From contig NZ_OESQ01000001.1 in assembly GCF_900240245.1 (NCBI RefSeq), forward strand, positions 2,155,614 through 2,219,613: a stretch of 64,000 nt of DNA, given 5' to 3'. Of this stretch, positions 9,792-19,624 are shown in pieces; positions within the stretch are counted from its first letter, which is position 1; each line of letters starts with the position of its first letter. Origin of the DNA: Lachnoclostridium edouardi. Its GTDB lineage: Bacteria; Bacillota; Clostridia; Lachnospirales; Lachnospiraceae. The position numbers and the translations under genes were made by a program. The notes under the pieces are model-generated. The model searched no databases and had not been told where the DNA came from. It was given only the letters and a program-made list of their open reading frames with translations.

Positions 9792-11291
9792 ATGGGAGAG
9801 CTGTTTATAGGTATTTGGAAGGTTTGGCAGTGGCTGATGAGCCATCTGATTTTTATTAATTTAATATTGTCAATTATTATTGTGTTTTTCCAAAGACGAG
9901 ATCCAAAGGCAGTTTGGACATGGCTGCTGGCCCTGTACTTTATCCCTGTTTTTGGATTTTTATTTTATCTGCTTTTTTGTCAGGATATTAATAAAAGCAA
10001 AATGTTCCGCATTAAAGAGGTGGAGGATAAGCTGAGAATCTCCGCCAGAGGACAGGAGAATTTTCTGAGAGGCCACAATATTGACGAAATGGATACTCTG
10101 GGAAAGGATTATAAAGAGCTGGTGTTTTATAATCTGGATACGTCAGGGGCAGTTTTGACGGTAAATAACGAAATTGAAATTTTTACAGACGGGATGGCAA
10201 AGTTTGAAGATTTAAGAAACAGTTTAAGGCAGGCAAAAAAGTTTATTCACATTCAATATTATATTATAAAAAAAGATGAAGTTTTTCTATCTATGGTGCC
10301 GATTCTTAAAGATAAGGCCAGACAGGGGGTAGAGGTGCGGATTTTGTGCGACGGAATGGGAGGAAGGTTTGTGCCTAAAGCCTTGTGGAAGGAATTGGAG
10401 GAGGCGGGAATTTTTGTGGGAATTTTTTTCCCTCCAATTCTGGGAAGGCTGAATTTAAGGGTAAATTATAGAAATCACAGAAAAATAGTAGTAATAGACA
10501 ATCAGACAGGGTATGTAGGCGGCTTTAATATTGGAAAAGAATATATTGGAAAAGATAAAAAATTTGGATATTGGAGGGATACCCACTTAAAAATCAGGGG
10601 TGGGGCTGTTATCAGCCTTCAGATTCGGTTTGCCCTGGACTGGAATTATGCAGTGAAAGAAAATTTGTTTCTCCACGTAGAATATTTTGACGATAACGGG
10701 GAAATGGAAAATATAGGTCCGATTTTGTCCGGGGAAAAAAGACCATTGGGAATTCAGATTATTACAAGCGGTCCGGACGTAACATATAAGCAAATCAGAA
10801 ATAATTATTTAGAGCTGTTTCACAAAGCCAGAAAGCATATTTACATTCAGACTCCGTATTTTATACCAGACGACGCGGTGCTGTCGGCATTACAGATTGC
10901 CGCCAGATCTGGCGTGGACGTGCGGCTTATGATTCCCTGTATGCCAGATCACCCATTTGTATATTGGGCAACCTATTCTTACACAGGGGATTTATTAGAA
11001 GCAGGGGCCAGATGTTATCAATATGAAAATGGGTTTCTCCACGCGAAAGGCGTTATGGCGGACAGCTGCGTTTGCTGCTACGGCACTGCCAATATGGACA
11101 TCAGAAGCTTTGAGCTGAACTTTGAGGTAAATGCGATTATTTACGATGAAGAGACTACGAAACAGCTGGAGGAAATTTTCTTAAATGATTTGAAATACTG
11201 CCATGAAATCACATTGGAAGAGTATAATAACAGAAATATTTTCATTCGGGTAAAAGAGCAGGGCAGCCGGCTGCTGTCGCCTTTGCTGTAA
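9792..11291 (+). CDS. cls: Cardiolipin synthase
   Basis: This membrane phospholipase-D-type enzyme condenses two phosphatidylglycerols into cardiolipin. The 499-residue protein has two N-terminal membrane segments (about 15-35 and 42-62). It has two HKD motifs: HRKIVVID beginning at H229, and HAKGVMAD beginning at H417 followed by GTANMDIRSF. All features match bacterial Cls. The next gene begins 14 bases downstream, so the pair is probably an operon. A ribosome site (AAGGTGATA) precedes the ATG. Confidence 0.96.
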   Translation: MGELFIGIWKVWQWLMSHLIFINLILSIIIVFFQRRDPKAVWTWLLALYFIPVFGFLFYLLFCQDINKSKMFRIKEVEDKLRISARGQENFLRGHNIDEMDTLGKDYKELVFYNLDTSGAVLTVNNEIEIFTDGMAKFEDLRNSLRQAKKFIHIQYYIIKKDEVFLSMVPILKDKARQGVEVRILCDGMGGRFVPKALWKELEEAGIFVGIFFPPILGRLNLRVNYRNHRKIVVIDNQTGYVGGFNIGKEYIGKDKKFGYWRDTHLKIRGGAVISLQIRFALDWNYAVKENLFLHVEYFDDNGEMENIGPILSGEKRPLGIQIITSGPDVTYKQIRNNYLELFHKARKHIYIQTPYFIPDDAVLSALQIAARSGVDVRLMIPCMPDHPFVYWATYSYTGDLLEAGARCYQYENGFLHAKGVMADSCVCCYGTANMDIRSFELNFEVNAIIYDEETTKQLEEIFLNDLKYCHEITLEEYNNRNIFIRVKEQGSRLLSPLL

Positions 11292-11304
11292 TTATCAGGA
11301 ATTA

Positions 11305-11784
11305 GTGAATAAACAGAAAGCAGAGTGGGAAATACTATTTACCATGAAGATTATACAAAACTTTTTAAAATGTGGAGTAACTGGCTGGTGTCTGGAAGTA
11401 ATGTTTACATCTGTGGAATCAATTATGGCGGGTGACTGGAGGCTGATGGGAAAAACCTCGCTGCTGATGTTTCCGATTTACGGTATGGGCGCTCTTTTAG
11501 AGCCTATTGGAAAAGGTGTAGACAAATGGATTGGAGATCCTCAGACAGGGGTGGCAGTGCTTCAGGAAAAGGACAAAATCGTCCGTCATGGAATGCTGTA
11601 CATGGTACTGATTTTTGTTGTAGAATATGGCTCGGGACTGCTTTTAAGAAACCATGGCATTTGCCCCTGGGATTATACAGGCAGGCACACAAACATTAAC
11701 GGGCTGATCCGTTTGGATTTTGCGCCCCTGTGGTTTGGAACAGGACTTTTATTTGAGCAAATAACAAAAAAGAGAGGCGGCTAG
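11305..11784 (+). CDS. Putative ABC transporter permease-like (CmpB, PF06541-type) membrane protein
   Basis: The 159-residue hydrophobic protein has about four membrane segments. The pattern GVTGWCLEVMFTS near the N-terminus and the C-terminal WDYTGRHTNINGLIRLDFAPLW are typical of the small clostridial family annotated as putative ABC-transporter type IV / CmpB. Its biochemical role is not known. The start is uncertain: GTG 11305 follows AGGA closely, while ATG 11344 would match the usual length of the family better. It lies 14 bases after cls. Confidence 0.7.
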   Translation: MNKQKAEWEILFTMKIIQNFLKCGVTGWCLEVMFTSVESIMAGDWRLMGKTSLLMFPIYGMGALLEPIGKGVDKWIGDPQTGVAVLQEKDKIVRHGMLYMVLIFVVEYGSGLLLRNHGICPWDYTGRHTNINGLIRLDFAPLWFGTGLLFEQITKKRGG

Positions 11785-11811
11785 ACTTGTAATCTGGCCG
11801 CTTGTTTTATA
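11775..11811 (+). terminator. Intrinsic terminator after the cls operon
   Basis: GCGGC-TAGA and TCTG-GCCGC form a stem that overlaps the end of the coding region, followed by TTGTTTTA. It ends the cls gene pair before plsC. Confidence 0.65.
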
Positions 11812-11854
11812 TAATAGAAAAGACATAAAAAACTGGCAAAAGGGGACTGAATCC

Positions 11855-12616
11855 ATGATAAGATTTATCTTGGTGGCATTAAGCGTTATACTATTTTTAA
11901 TTTTAAGCATTCCGATTCTGATTGCAGAGTGGATTGTGGGAAAAGTGAATCCGGAAAAAAGGGACTGGCAAAGTCTTAGGATTGTAAAAAGCGTATTCAA
12001 ATATCTGTTAGCTGTGGCAGGAGTAAAAATCACAGTAAAAGGGGCGGAAAATATTCCCCAGGATAAAGCAGTTTTATTTGTGGGAAACCACAGAGGATAT
12101 TTTGATATTCTGGTAGGTTATGTGACAGTGCCGTGTTTAATGGGATTTGTAGCTAAAAAGGAGATGTTAAGATATCCTTTATTAAAAGACTGGATGCACA
12201 ACGTAAACTGTCTGTTTCTGGACAGAGTAAATATGAAAGAAGGGCTGAAAACCATTTTGACCGGAATAGAAAAGGTGAAGCATGGTATTTCCATATGGAT
12301 TTTTCCCGAGGGTACCAGAAGTCGCACAGAATCTGTTTTGGAGATGCTTCCCTTTAAAGAAGGCAGTCTGAAAATTGCGGAAAAGGCCGGCTGCGCAGTG
12401 ATTCCTGTGGCTATGACAGGAACGGCGGAGGTATTTGAAGCCCATATTCCTTTTATTCATCCGTCACATGTAATTATCCAGTTTGGAGAGCCAATTTACA
12501 TAAAGGAGCTGACTGCTGAGCAGAAAAAGTTTTCAGGAGCTTACACAAGAGATAAGATTCTGGAAATGTTACAGGAGCAGCTAAAGGAAAGAGAAGGCTT
12601 TACGGCTGAAAAATAA
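11855..12616 (+). CDS. plsC: 1-acyl-sn-glycerol-3-phosphate acyltransferase
   Basis: This membrane-associated enzyme acylates lysophosphatidic acid in phospholipid synthesis. The 253-residue protein has an N-terminal hydrophobic segment (about 3-25), the catalytic HxxxxD motif NHRGYFD (H79, D84), the FPEGTRSR substrate motif and the later block VIPVAMTGT. AAAGGGG precedes ATG 11855. pheA follows after 26 bases, so it probably heads the gene run that continues to ppk1. The exact acyl acceptor is inferred from family. Confidence 0.92.
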   Translation: MIRFILVALSVILFLILSIPILIAEWIVGKVNPEKRDWQSLRIVKSVFKYLLAVAGVKITVKGAENIPQDKAVLFVGNHRGYFDILVGYVTVPCLMGFVAKKEMLRYPLLKDWMHNVNCLFLDRVNMKEGLKTILTGIEKVKHGISIWIFPEGTRSRTESVLEMLPFKEGSLKIAEKAGCAVIPVAMTGTAEVFEAHIPFIHPSHVIIQFGEPIYIKELTAEQKKFSGAYTRDKILEMLQEQLKEREGFTAEK

Positions 12617-12642
12617 AAAATGCAGATAATCGGAGGAACGCC

Positions 12643-13770
12643 ATGGATTTACTGGAGATAAGAAAAAAGCTGGACCAGATAGATAAAGAACTGGTTCGGC
12701 TTTTTGAACAGAGAATGGATCTTTGCAGACAGGTGGCAGAGTATAAAATAGAAACAGGGAAGCCTGTATATGACGAAGAGAGGGAGTCCCAGAAAATAAA
12801 GTCAGTAAGAGAACTGGCTGAAAGTGAGGAAAATAAACAGGGCGCCGAGGAAATGTTCAGGCAGCTGATGACTGTGAGCCGCAGGCTGCAGTACAGACTT
12901 CTGGCGGAAAATGGTCAGGATATGCAGCTGCATTTTAAAGCGGTGGACAGCCTGCCTAAAGCAGGGGTCCGGGTAGTATACCAGGGAATTGAAGGGGCGT
13001 ACAGCCATGGGGCTGCGCTCCAGTATTTTGGGGATAATGTAGATGCTTACCATGTAAAAACGTGGGAGGCAGCTATGGAAGAGGTGGAAAAGGGCCGCGC
13101 CGATTATGGGGTGCTGCCTATTGAAAATTCTTCTGCAGGCGTGGTGGAGGATAATTATGATCTTTTAATGGAATATCATAATTACATTGTGGCGGAAACA
13201 TTTCTTCCTGTAAAACATGCGCTTTTAGGTTTACCTGACGCCAGCCTGGAGGAAATAAAAACAGTATTTTCCCATCCTCAGGGGCTGATGCAGTGTTCTG
13301 AATATTTAGACAGCCATCCGGATTGGAAGAAAATCAGCGTGGAAAATACGGCGGTGGCTGCGAAAAAGGTAATTGAGGAGGGAGATAAAACTCAGGCGGC
13401 AGTAGCCAGCGAAATTGCCGGCCGTCTTTACGGCTTAAAGGTGCTGCAAAGCTCTGTAAACTATAATAAAGAAAACACTACCAGATTTATTATTGTATCC
13501 AGGCAGCCTATATACAAGAAAACTGCAGATAAGGTAAGTATTTGTTTTGAGCTTCCTCATAAAAGCGGATCTTTGTACAATATACTGAGCAATTTTATTT
13601 ACAATAATGTTAACATGGTAATGATTGAATCCAGGCCTGTAAAAGATAAAAACTGGGAGTATAGATTTTTTGTGGATGTGGAAGGAAACCTGGGGGATTC
13701 GGCTGTAAACAACGCCTTAAAAGGCATTGAAGAGGAAGCCGTAAATATGAGAATTCTTGGAAACTATTAA
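12643..13770 (+). CDS. pheA: Chorismate mutase / prephenate dehydratase bifunctional enzyme
   Basis: This enzyme makes phenylpyruvate from chorismate for phenylalanine synthesis. The 375-residue protein has an AroQ-type chorismate mutase domain (about 1-85; IRKKLDQIDKELVRLFEQRM, later YDEERE), a prephenate dehydratase domain (about 108-285; GIEGAYSHGAA, LPIENSSAGVV, ENTTRFIIVSR) and a C-terminal ACT domain (about 297-372; HKSGSLYNIL) with the ESRP block expected for phenylalanine feedback. CGGAGGAA gives a strong ribosome site. DUF815 follows after 17 bases. Its place among phospholipid and polyphosphate genes has no obvious pathway link. Confidence 0.97.
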   Translation: MDLLEIRKKLDQIDKELVRLFEQRMDLCRQVAEYKIETGKPVYDEERESQKIKSVRELAESEENKQGAEEMFRQLMTVSRRLQYRLLAENGQDMQLHFKAVDSLPKAGVRVVYQGIEGAYSHGAALQYFGDNVDAYHVKTWEAAMEEVEKGRADYGVLPIENSSAGVVEDNYDLLMEYHNYIVAETFLPVKHALLGLPDASLEEIKTVFSHPQGLMQCSEYLDSHPDWKKISVENTAVAAKKVIEEGDKTQAAVASEIAGRLYGLKVLQSSVNYNKENTTRFIIVSRQPIYKKTADKVSICFELPHKSGSLYNILSNFIYNNVNMVMIESRPVKDKNWEYRFFVDVEGNLGDSAVNNALKGIEEEAVNMRILGNY

Positions 13771-13787
13771 GAAAAGAGAGAAAAAAT

Positions 13788-15077
13788 ATGAATACCAAGC
13801 AATTTGTAATCTATAGAAAATTAAAAAATCAAAAACTTTTTGACGATATGGCAAAGCTGCTAACTGAGGAGAACATGGACCAGGCGGCAGAGACGGCTTA
13901 CAGCTGCGCCCATCGTCTGCTGGAGCTGGCAGTGGCCTATGGTTTGGAAGGAAACCTGTGGCACTGCTTTTTAGCTTTATGTCTGGCAGACAATGAAAAT
14001 GCATACAGCACCTCCTGTGAAATTGTGGGGGAGGCAGAGGGAAGCCTGAATGTGCTGGTAAAAAGAGATTTTACCCTGATTAAGGAGCTGTTTGACTGCG
14101 ATATCAGCTGCCTGGACCAGATTAGCGGCCCTGATTCTCAGCTGTGGAAGGAGCTAAAAAACTACAAGGCTGCCAACGGAAGCAGCCGCATGTTTAATAA
14201 GCGAATCAGAGACCGTCTGGTAGAACTGGCCGTGTCCTTAGAACATGCAGAAACAGTAGAAGAGTTTCACCGCATGATCACTGATTTTTATAAAGAATTT
14301 GGCGTAGGCAAGTTTGGGCTGAATAAGGCCTTCCGTGTAATTGAGAAAAAAGAAAAAGTAGAAATTGAGCCGATTGTAAATATTGAGCATATTTACCTGA
14401 ACGATCTGGTGGGATATGAGCTTCAGAAGAAAAAACTTATAGATAATACTCAGGCCTTTGTGGACGGAAAAGCCGCCAACAATGTGCTCCTTTACGGGGA
14501 CGCAGGTACTGGAAAATCCTCCAGCGTGAAAGCTGTTTTAAATGAATATTATGACAAGGGACTTAGAATTATTGAAGTGTATAAACATCAATTTCAGTGT
14601 CTTTCAGATATTATAGAGCAGATTAAAGACAGAAACTATAAGTTCATTATTTATATGGATGATTTGTCATTTGAAGAGACAGAGCTGGAATACAAGTACT
14701 TGAAAGCTATTATTGAGGGAGGATTAGGTAAAAAGCCGGCTAATGTGCTGATCTATGCCACCTCTAACAGACGCCACTTGGTGAGAGAAAGCTTTAAAGA
14801 CAAACGGACCCTGGATGACGACGTGCACATTAACGACACTGTCCAGGAGAAGCTGTCCCTGGTGGCCCGGTTTGGAGTTACGATATACTACGGCGCTCCC
14901 AATAAGAAGGAATTCCAGAATATTGTAAAGGTTCTGGCTGACAAGTATAAAGTAATTATGCCGGAGGAGGAGCTTCTTTTAGAAGCAAACAAATGGGAGT
15001 TAAGCCACGGAGGACTTTCCGGGCGGACTGCCTCTCAGTTTATTACATATCTGTTGGGAAACACCGACGGAAATTAA
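13788..15077 (+). CDS. DUF815 family AAA+-type ATPase
   Basis: The 429-residue protein has a helical N-terminal half and an ATPase domain with P-loop GDAGTGKSS (about 237-245), a Walker-B-like FIIYMDDLSFE and a sensor-like IYATSNRRHL. This is the DUF815 family, predicted P-loop ATPases of unknown role that are widespread in clostridia. It lies 17 bases after pheA and 18 before ppx, so it is co-transcribed with the polyphosphate genes. A function in polyphosphate or stress physiology would be guilt by association only. Confidence 0.85.
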   Translation: MNTKQFVIYRKLKNQKLFDDMAKLLTEENMDQAAETAYSCAHRLLELAVAYGLEGNLWHCFLALCLADNENAYSTSCEIVGEAEGSLNVLVKRDFTLIKELFDCDISCLDQISGPDSQLWKELKNYKAANGSSRMFNKRIRDRLVELAVSLEHAETVEEFHRMITDFYKEFGVGKFGLNKAFRVIEKKEKVEIEPIVNIEHIYLNDLVGYELQKKKLIDNTQAFVDGKAANNVLLYGDAGTGKSSSVKAVLNEYYDKGLRIIEVYKHQFQCLSDIIEQIKDRNYKFIIYMDDLSFEETELEYKYLKAIIEGGLGKKPANVLIYATSNRRHLVRESFKDKRTLDDDVHINDTVQEKLSLVARFGVTIYYGAPNKKEFQNIVKVLADKYKVIMPEEELLLEANKWELSHGGLSGRTASQFITYLLGNTDGN

Positions 15078-15095
15078 AAGTCAGGAGGGATATTT

Positions 15096-16613
15096 GTGGC
15101 TATTAAAACATTTGCAGCTATAGATATAGGTTCCTTTGAGCTGGAAATGGGCATCTATGAACTGGCGGGGAAAAACCAGGCCCGCTGTATTGACCAGCTG
15201 CGTCATATGATCCCATTAGGCAGAGATGCTTTCAGCGATGAGAAAATCAGCTATACCATGGTAGACGAAATGTGCAGGGTTTTAAAGAACTTTGCAGAAA
15301 TTATGAATTCATATCATGTAGACGATTACAGGGCATATGCCACCAGCGCTATGCGGGAGGCTAAAAACAATCAGATTATTTTAGATCAGATTAAGGTAAG
15401 AACTGGTCTGGATGTTAAGCTGATCAGCAACTCGGAGCAGCGCCTTTTAAGCTATAAAGCTATTGCGGAGAAAGAAGCAGATTTTAATAAAATGATTCAG
15501 AAGGCCACTGCCATTGTGGAAGTCAGCTCCGGAAGTATGCAGATGTCCTTATTTGATAAGGACGCCTTAGTGTCCACACAAAATCTGGGGTTAGGCGCTC
15601 TGCGCCTTTATGAAACATTATCAGGAGTACAGGCCGCAGAGGAAACCAGACTGGCAATTTTGGAGGAAATGGTAGATAACGAGCTGTTTACCTTCAGAAA
15701 AATGTATTTAAAAGACAGGACTATTAAAAACCTTATTGGAACAGGCAAATATATCCGCCATCTGGCTGTTTGGATGAGCCCTGACAGGGACAAAAGCTTT
15801 ATTTCCGCAAGCACATTTATGGAATTTTACAAAAAACTGTCCTCTATGGGCCTGGATGATATTGAGGACGCCTTTGGAGTAAATAAGGAATATGCGGCTC
15901 TTATGCTGCCCAGCACCTTGATTTACAAACGGGTGATGGAGCTGACAGGAGCTGAAACCTTCTGGATTCCAGGAATCCAAATGTGCGACGGAATGGCGGC
16001 AGAGTATGGAGAGGAAAAAAATTTAGCTAAATTCGGCCACAATTTTTCAGATGATATTATCGCCACAGCCAGAAACATGGCAAAAAGATATAAATGCCAC
16101 ATCAGCCACAATCAGGCTTTGGAAAAATATGCGCTGGCAATATTTGACAGCATGAAGAAATTCCATGGCCTTGGAAAAAGAGAACGGCTGCTGCTGCAAA
16201 TTGCAGTAAATCTTCACTCATGCGGAAAGTTTATCAGCATGAGAGATACCAGCGAGTGCGCTTATAATATTATTATGTCCACGGAAATTATAGGATTATC
16301 CCATGAAGAGCGGGAGGTAATCGCCAACACTGTAAAATACAATCTGAAGCCTTTCCAATATGAGGAGGCCAGGGAAAATATGATGTTAATTGCTAAGCTG
16401 GTAGCAATTCTCAGGCTGGCTAATTCCATGGACAGAAGCCACAATCAAAAGCTGTGGGACAGCAAAGTGCAGCTGAAAGAAAATGAACTGATTGTTACAA
16501 CAGCCTATGACGGGGACATTACTTTAGAAAGGCTGGCATTTGAGCAGAAGGTAGATTTCTTTGAGGAAATTTACGGAGTACGGCCTGTGTTAAAGCAGAA
16601 AAGGAGGGTGTAA
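15096..16613 (+). CDS. ppx: Exopolyphosphatase / guanosine pentaphosphate phosphatase family
   Basis: The enzyme hydrolyses terminal phosphate from inorganic polyphosphate (and in some relatives pppGpp). The 505-residue protein has an N-terminal actin/Hsp70-like ATPase fold (AIDIGSFELEMGIYE; YATSAMREAKN; VEVSSGSMQMSLF) and a C-terminal HD-like domain (LLLQIAVNLHSCGKFI). The usual DxGS and ISGGS loops are present in variant form (VEVSSGSMQ), so catalytic efficiency is uncertain. Start GTG 15096 has AGGAGGG upstream. ppk1 begins 3 bases after the stop, a classic ppx-ppk pairing. Confidence 0.9.
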   Translation: MAIKTFAAIDIGSFELEMGIYELAGKNQARCIDQLRHMIPLGRDAFSDEKISYTMVDEMCRVLKNFAEIMNSYHVDDYRAYATSAMREAKNNQIILDQIKVRTGLDVKLISNSEQRLLSYKAIAEKEADFNKMIQKATAIVEVSSGSMQMSLFDKDALVSTQNLGLGALRLYETLSGVQAAEETRLAILEEMVDNELFTFRKMYLKDRTIKNLIGTGKYIRHLAVWMSPDRDKSFISASTFMEFYKKLSSMGLDDIEDAFGVNKEYAALMLPSTLIYKRVMELTGAETFWIPGIQMCDGMAAEYGEEKNLAKFGHNFSDDIIATARNMAKRYKCHISHNQALEKYALAIFDSMKKFHGLGKRERLLLQIAVNLHSCGKFISMRDTSECAYNIIMSTEIIGLSHEEREVIANTVKYNLKPFQYEEARENMMLIAKLVAILRLANSMDRSHNQKLWDSKVQLKENELIVTTAYDGDITLERLAFEQKVDFFEEIYGVRPVLKQKRRV

Positions 16614-16616
16614 ACA

Positions 16617-18767
16617 ATGGCAGATATAGATGAAAAGTATTTAGAACCGGAAAATTATGTAAATAGAGAATTAAGCTGGCTGGAATTCAATTATCGAGTT
16701 CTCAGCGAAGCCAGAGATAAAACCCTGCCTTTATTTGAAAGATTAAAATTCCTCAGCATTACAGCTTCTAATCTGGATGAATTTTTCATGGTTCGTGTGG
16801 CTTCTTTAAAGGATATGGTTCACGCCAAATATAATAAGGCGGATATTGCAGGGTTAAAGCCTGGGGAGCAGCTGGAGAAAATTGCAGTGAAAACCCACGA
16901 GCTAGTAGGCCTGCAGTATTCTACCTATAATCGCTCTCTTCTTCCTGCATTAAAGCAGAACGGGCTGTTAGTGATTACCAGCCATGAAAATCTGGATAAA
17001 AAGGACGGAGAATTTGTAGATAAATATTTTAAAGAAAATGTATATCCTGTACTTACGCCTATGGCCGTAGATTCCTCCAGACCTTTTCCCCTGGTGAGAA
17101 ATAAAACTTTGAATATTGCAGCCTTAGTTCAGAAAAAGGACGAGGATGATACTATAGATTTTGCCATGGTTCAGGTGCCCGGCGTGCTTCCTCGAATTGT
17201 AGAGCTGCCGAGAGAAGAAGGAGAAGAGCGGGCCGTAATTTTGCTGGAGGAGGTAATTGAAAGAAATATACAGTCTTTATTCCTCAATTATAATATTATT
17301 ACTGCTCATCCCTTTAGAATTATGAGAAATGCAGACTTCAGCATTGATGAGGACGAGGCGGAGGATCTGCTGATTGAAATTGAAAAGCAGCTGAAGAAAA
17401 GACAGTGGGGAGAAGTTATCCGGCTGGAAATTGAAGAAAAGGTGGATAAGCGCCTTTTAAAAATCCTGAAAAAGGAGCTGCATATGAGCAGCAGCGATAT
17501 ATTTGAAATTGCAGGCCCCTTAGATTTAACTGTGCTGATGAAAATGTACGGGCTGGAGGGATTTGACTCCCTAAAAGCGTCTAAATATACGCCTCAGCCG
17601 GTGCCTGCTTTGATGAATGAGGACGATATTTTTACAAATATGAGAAAAGGGGATATTTTCCTTCACCATCCTTACCAGACCTTTGACCCGGTAGTAAATT
17701 TTGTGAAGACAGCAGCCAGAGATCCTCAGGTTCTGGCTATTAAGCAGACTTTGTACAGGGTCAGCGGAAATTCTCCTATTATTGCCGCTTTGGCGGAGGC
17801 GGCCGACAATGGAAAACAGGTTTCTGTTTTAGTGGAGCTGAAGGCCAGATTTGACGAGGAGAATAATATTATATGGGCCAGAAAACTGGAGAAGGCGGGA
17901 TGCCACGTTATATACGGACTGGTAGGCTTAAAAACTCACAGTAAAATTACTTTAGTAGTCCGCCGCGAGGAGGACGGTATACGCCGCTATGTACATCTGG
18001 GCACAGGAAACTACAATGATTCCACAGCCAGATTATATACAGACTGCGGTATTATGACATGCCATCCGCAGATTGGGGAGGACGCCACGGCAGTATTTAA
18101 CATGCTTTCCGGTTATTCAGAGCCTCTTAGCTGGAATAAGCTGATTGTGGCCCCGTTATGGCTTAGAGAACGGTTCTTAAAGCTGATACGCAGAGAAACT
18201 GCCCACGCAAGAGCCGGTAAGCCAGCCCGCATTATTGCCAAAATGAATTCCCTGTGTGATAAAAAGGTAATAGCCTTTCTTTACGAGGCCTCCTGCGCGG
18301 GAGTAGAAATTGATATGATTATCCGGGGCATCTGCTGTTTAAAGGCAGGGGTGCCTGGATTAAGCGAAAATATAAAGGTTCGGTCTATTGTAGGCAATTT
18401 CCTGGAGCACAGCAGAATTTTCTATTTTGAAAACGACGGCAGCAAAGAGGTTTATATGGGAAGCGCAGACTGGATGCCAAGAAACTTAGACAAGAGAGTG
18501 GAAATTGCTTTCCCTGTGGAGGATGAAAGTCTGAAAGAGGAAGTGATTCACATTTTAACAACAGAGCTGGAGGACAACGTAAAGGCACATTTGCTTCAGC
18601 CTGACGGTTCCTATGAAAAGGAAGATAGGAGAGGCAAGGTAAGCGTAAACTCTCAGGATCAATTTTGCCAGGAGGCTGTGGAAAAGGCCAGGCAGCAGCT
18701 GGAAGGCCAGGAAACAGTAAACGACAGAGTGTTTATTCCTGTGGAAAATCCGGCATATAAAAAATAG
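16617..18767 (+). CDS. ppk1: Polyphosphate kinase 1
   Basis: This enzyme reversibly polymerises the gamma-phosphate of ATP into polyphosphate. At 716 residues it has normal length. The N-terminal block ENYVNRELSWLEFNYRVL is characteristic. The phosphorylatable histidine is about H460 in RRYVHLGTGNYND, preceded by THSKITLVVRREEDG. The C-terminal half carries the phospholipase-D-like fold (IRGICCLKAGVPGLSENIKVRSIVGNFLEHSR). It is adjacent to ppx, giving synthesis and degradation in one operon. The deoR gene begins 22 bases downstream. Confidence 0.97.
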   Translation: MADIDEKYLEPENYVNRELSWLEFNYRVLSEARDKTLPLFERLKFLSITASNLDEFFMVRVASLKDMVHAKYNKADIAGLKPGEQLEKIAVKTHELVGLQYSTYNRSLLPALKQNGLLVITSHENLDKKDGEFVDKYFKENVYPVLTPMAVDSSRPFPLVRNKTLNIAALVQKKDEDDTIDFAMVQVPGVLPRIVELPREEGEERAVILLEEVIERNIQSLFLNYNIITAHPFRIMRNADFSIDEDEAEDLLIEIEKQLKKRQWGEVIRLEIEEKVDKRLLKILKKELHMSSSDIFEIAGPLDLTVLMKMYGLEGFDSLKASKYTPQPVPALMNEDDIFTNMRKGDIFLHHPYQTFDPVVNFVKTAARDPQVLAIKQTLYRVSGNSPIIAALAEAADNGKQVSVLVELKARFDEENNIIWARKLEKAGCHVIYGLVGLKTHSKITLVVRREEDGIRRYVHLGTGNYNDSTARLYTDCGIMTCHPQIGEDATAVFNMLSGYSEPLSWNKLIVAPLWLRERFLKLIRRETAHARAGKPARIIAKMNSLCDKKVIAFLYEASCAGVEIDMIIRGICCLKAGVPGLSENIKVRSIVGNFLEHSRIFYFENDGSKEVYMGSADWMPRNLDKRVEIAFPVEDESLKEEVIHILTTELEDNVKAHLLQPDGSYEKEDRRGKVSVNSQDQFCQEAVEKARQQLEGQETVNDRVFIPVENPAYKK

Positions 18768-18789
18768 TAACCAGGAAGAGAAAGAAAAT

Positions 18790-19551
18790 ATGAGGTTATA
18801 TGCAGAACGTGCAGAATTGATTATGCAGCAGTTAAAGCTGCAGTCCACGGTTAAGGTTGGTGAATTAAGTCAGCTGCTCCATGTGTCAGTAGATACAGTC
18901 CGGCGGGATTTAAAGGCTATGGAGCAGCAGGGATTAATAAAATATATACACGGCGGCGCCTGCCTGCCAGAGTCAATGGCCTCTTTCTTGAATTTTACAG
19001 GACGTGAGATTGTAAACAGCGGTTTAAAACGGGAGGCGTGTGAAAAAGCCTTAACCTTTATTAAGGAAGGAGACGTTATAGCCCTGAATTCAGGCACCAC
19101 CAACACAATACTGTCTCAGGAGCTGGCTGCATTGGAGAAAAAAATAACGGTTGTGACTAATAATTATGCAGCAATTAATGTTTTGATGCAAAGCAGCCAT
19201 ATACGTCTGATTGCTGTAGGAGGAGAGATTGATTCCTTAGAGCGGTCTACCTACGGAACAACGTGTGAGCAGGCATTTAGTCAGTATTATCCTGACATTG
19301 CTTTCCTGTCTATAAACGCTGTAAATTATAATGATGGGTTTACTGATTTTCGTTTTAATGAAATCGGAATTATCCAATTACTTGCAAAAACAGCGAAGCA
19401 GGTAATTGCTGTTATGGATTCCAGCAAGCTGGGAAAGTGTTCAAAAAGGAAAGTACTTTCCAATACTCAAGTAGATACAGTGGTAACGGACAACAATATT
19501 TCTCAGGATGTACAGAAAAAATATAAAAAACATGGAATTATAATTATATAA
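18790..19551 (+). CDS. DeoR-family transcriptional regulator
   Basis: The 253-residue protein has an N-terminal DeoR-type helix-turn-helix (about 4-58; VKVGELSQLLHVSVDTVRRDLKAM, then IKYIHGGA) and a C-terminal isomerase-like sensor domain (ALNSGTTNTILSQEL, VTNN, AVGGEID). The family usually represses catabolic genes and responds to a phosphorylated metabolite. It is 22 bases after ppk1 but directly upstream of the phosphonate operon, from which a terminator separates it. Repeated boxes at the phn promoter are plausible sites for it. Control of phosphonate use by this protein is inference. Confidence 0.9.
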   Translation: MRLYAERAELIMQQLKLQSTVKVGELSQLLHVSVDTVRRDLKAMEQQGLIKYIHGGACLPESMASFLNFTGREIVNSGLKREACEKALTFIKEGDVIALNSGTTNTILSQELAALEKKITVVTNNYAAINVLMQSSHIRLIAVGGEIDSLERSTYGTTCEQAFSQYYPDIAFLSINAVNYNDGFTDFRFNEIGIIQLLAKTAKQVIAVMDSSKLGKCSKRKVLSNTQVDTVVTDNNISQDVQKKYKKHGIIII

Positions 19552-19558
19552 AATATAT

Positions 19559-19592
19559 GTAAAGGTCCAGGCGTCTGCCTGGGCCTTTATTA
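19559..19592 (+). terminator. Intrinsic terminator after deoR
   Basis: A strong hairpin, AAAGGTCCAGGC / GCCTGGGCCTTT with a 4-base loop, is followed by ATTAC. It separates the polyphosphate-deoR transcript from the phosphonate operon. Confidence 0.8.
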
Positions 19593-19624
19593 CATATAAT
19601 TTACATACATTTTATGCTTTTCAG

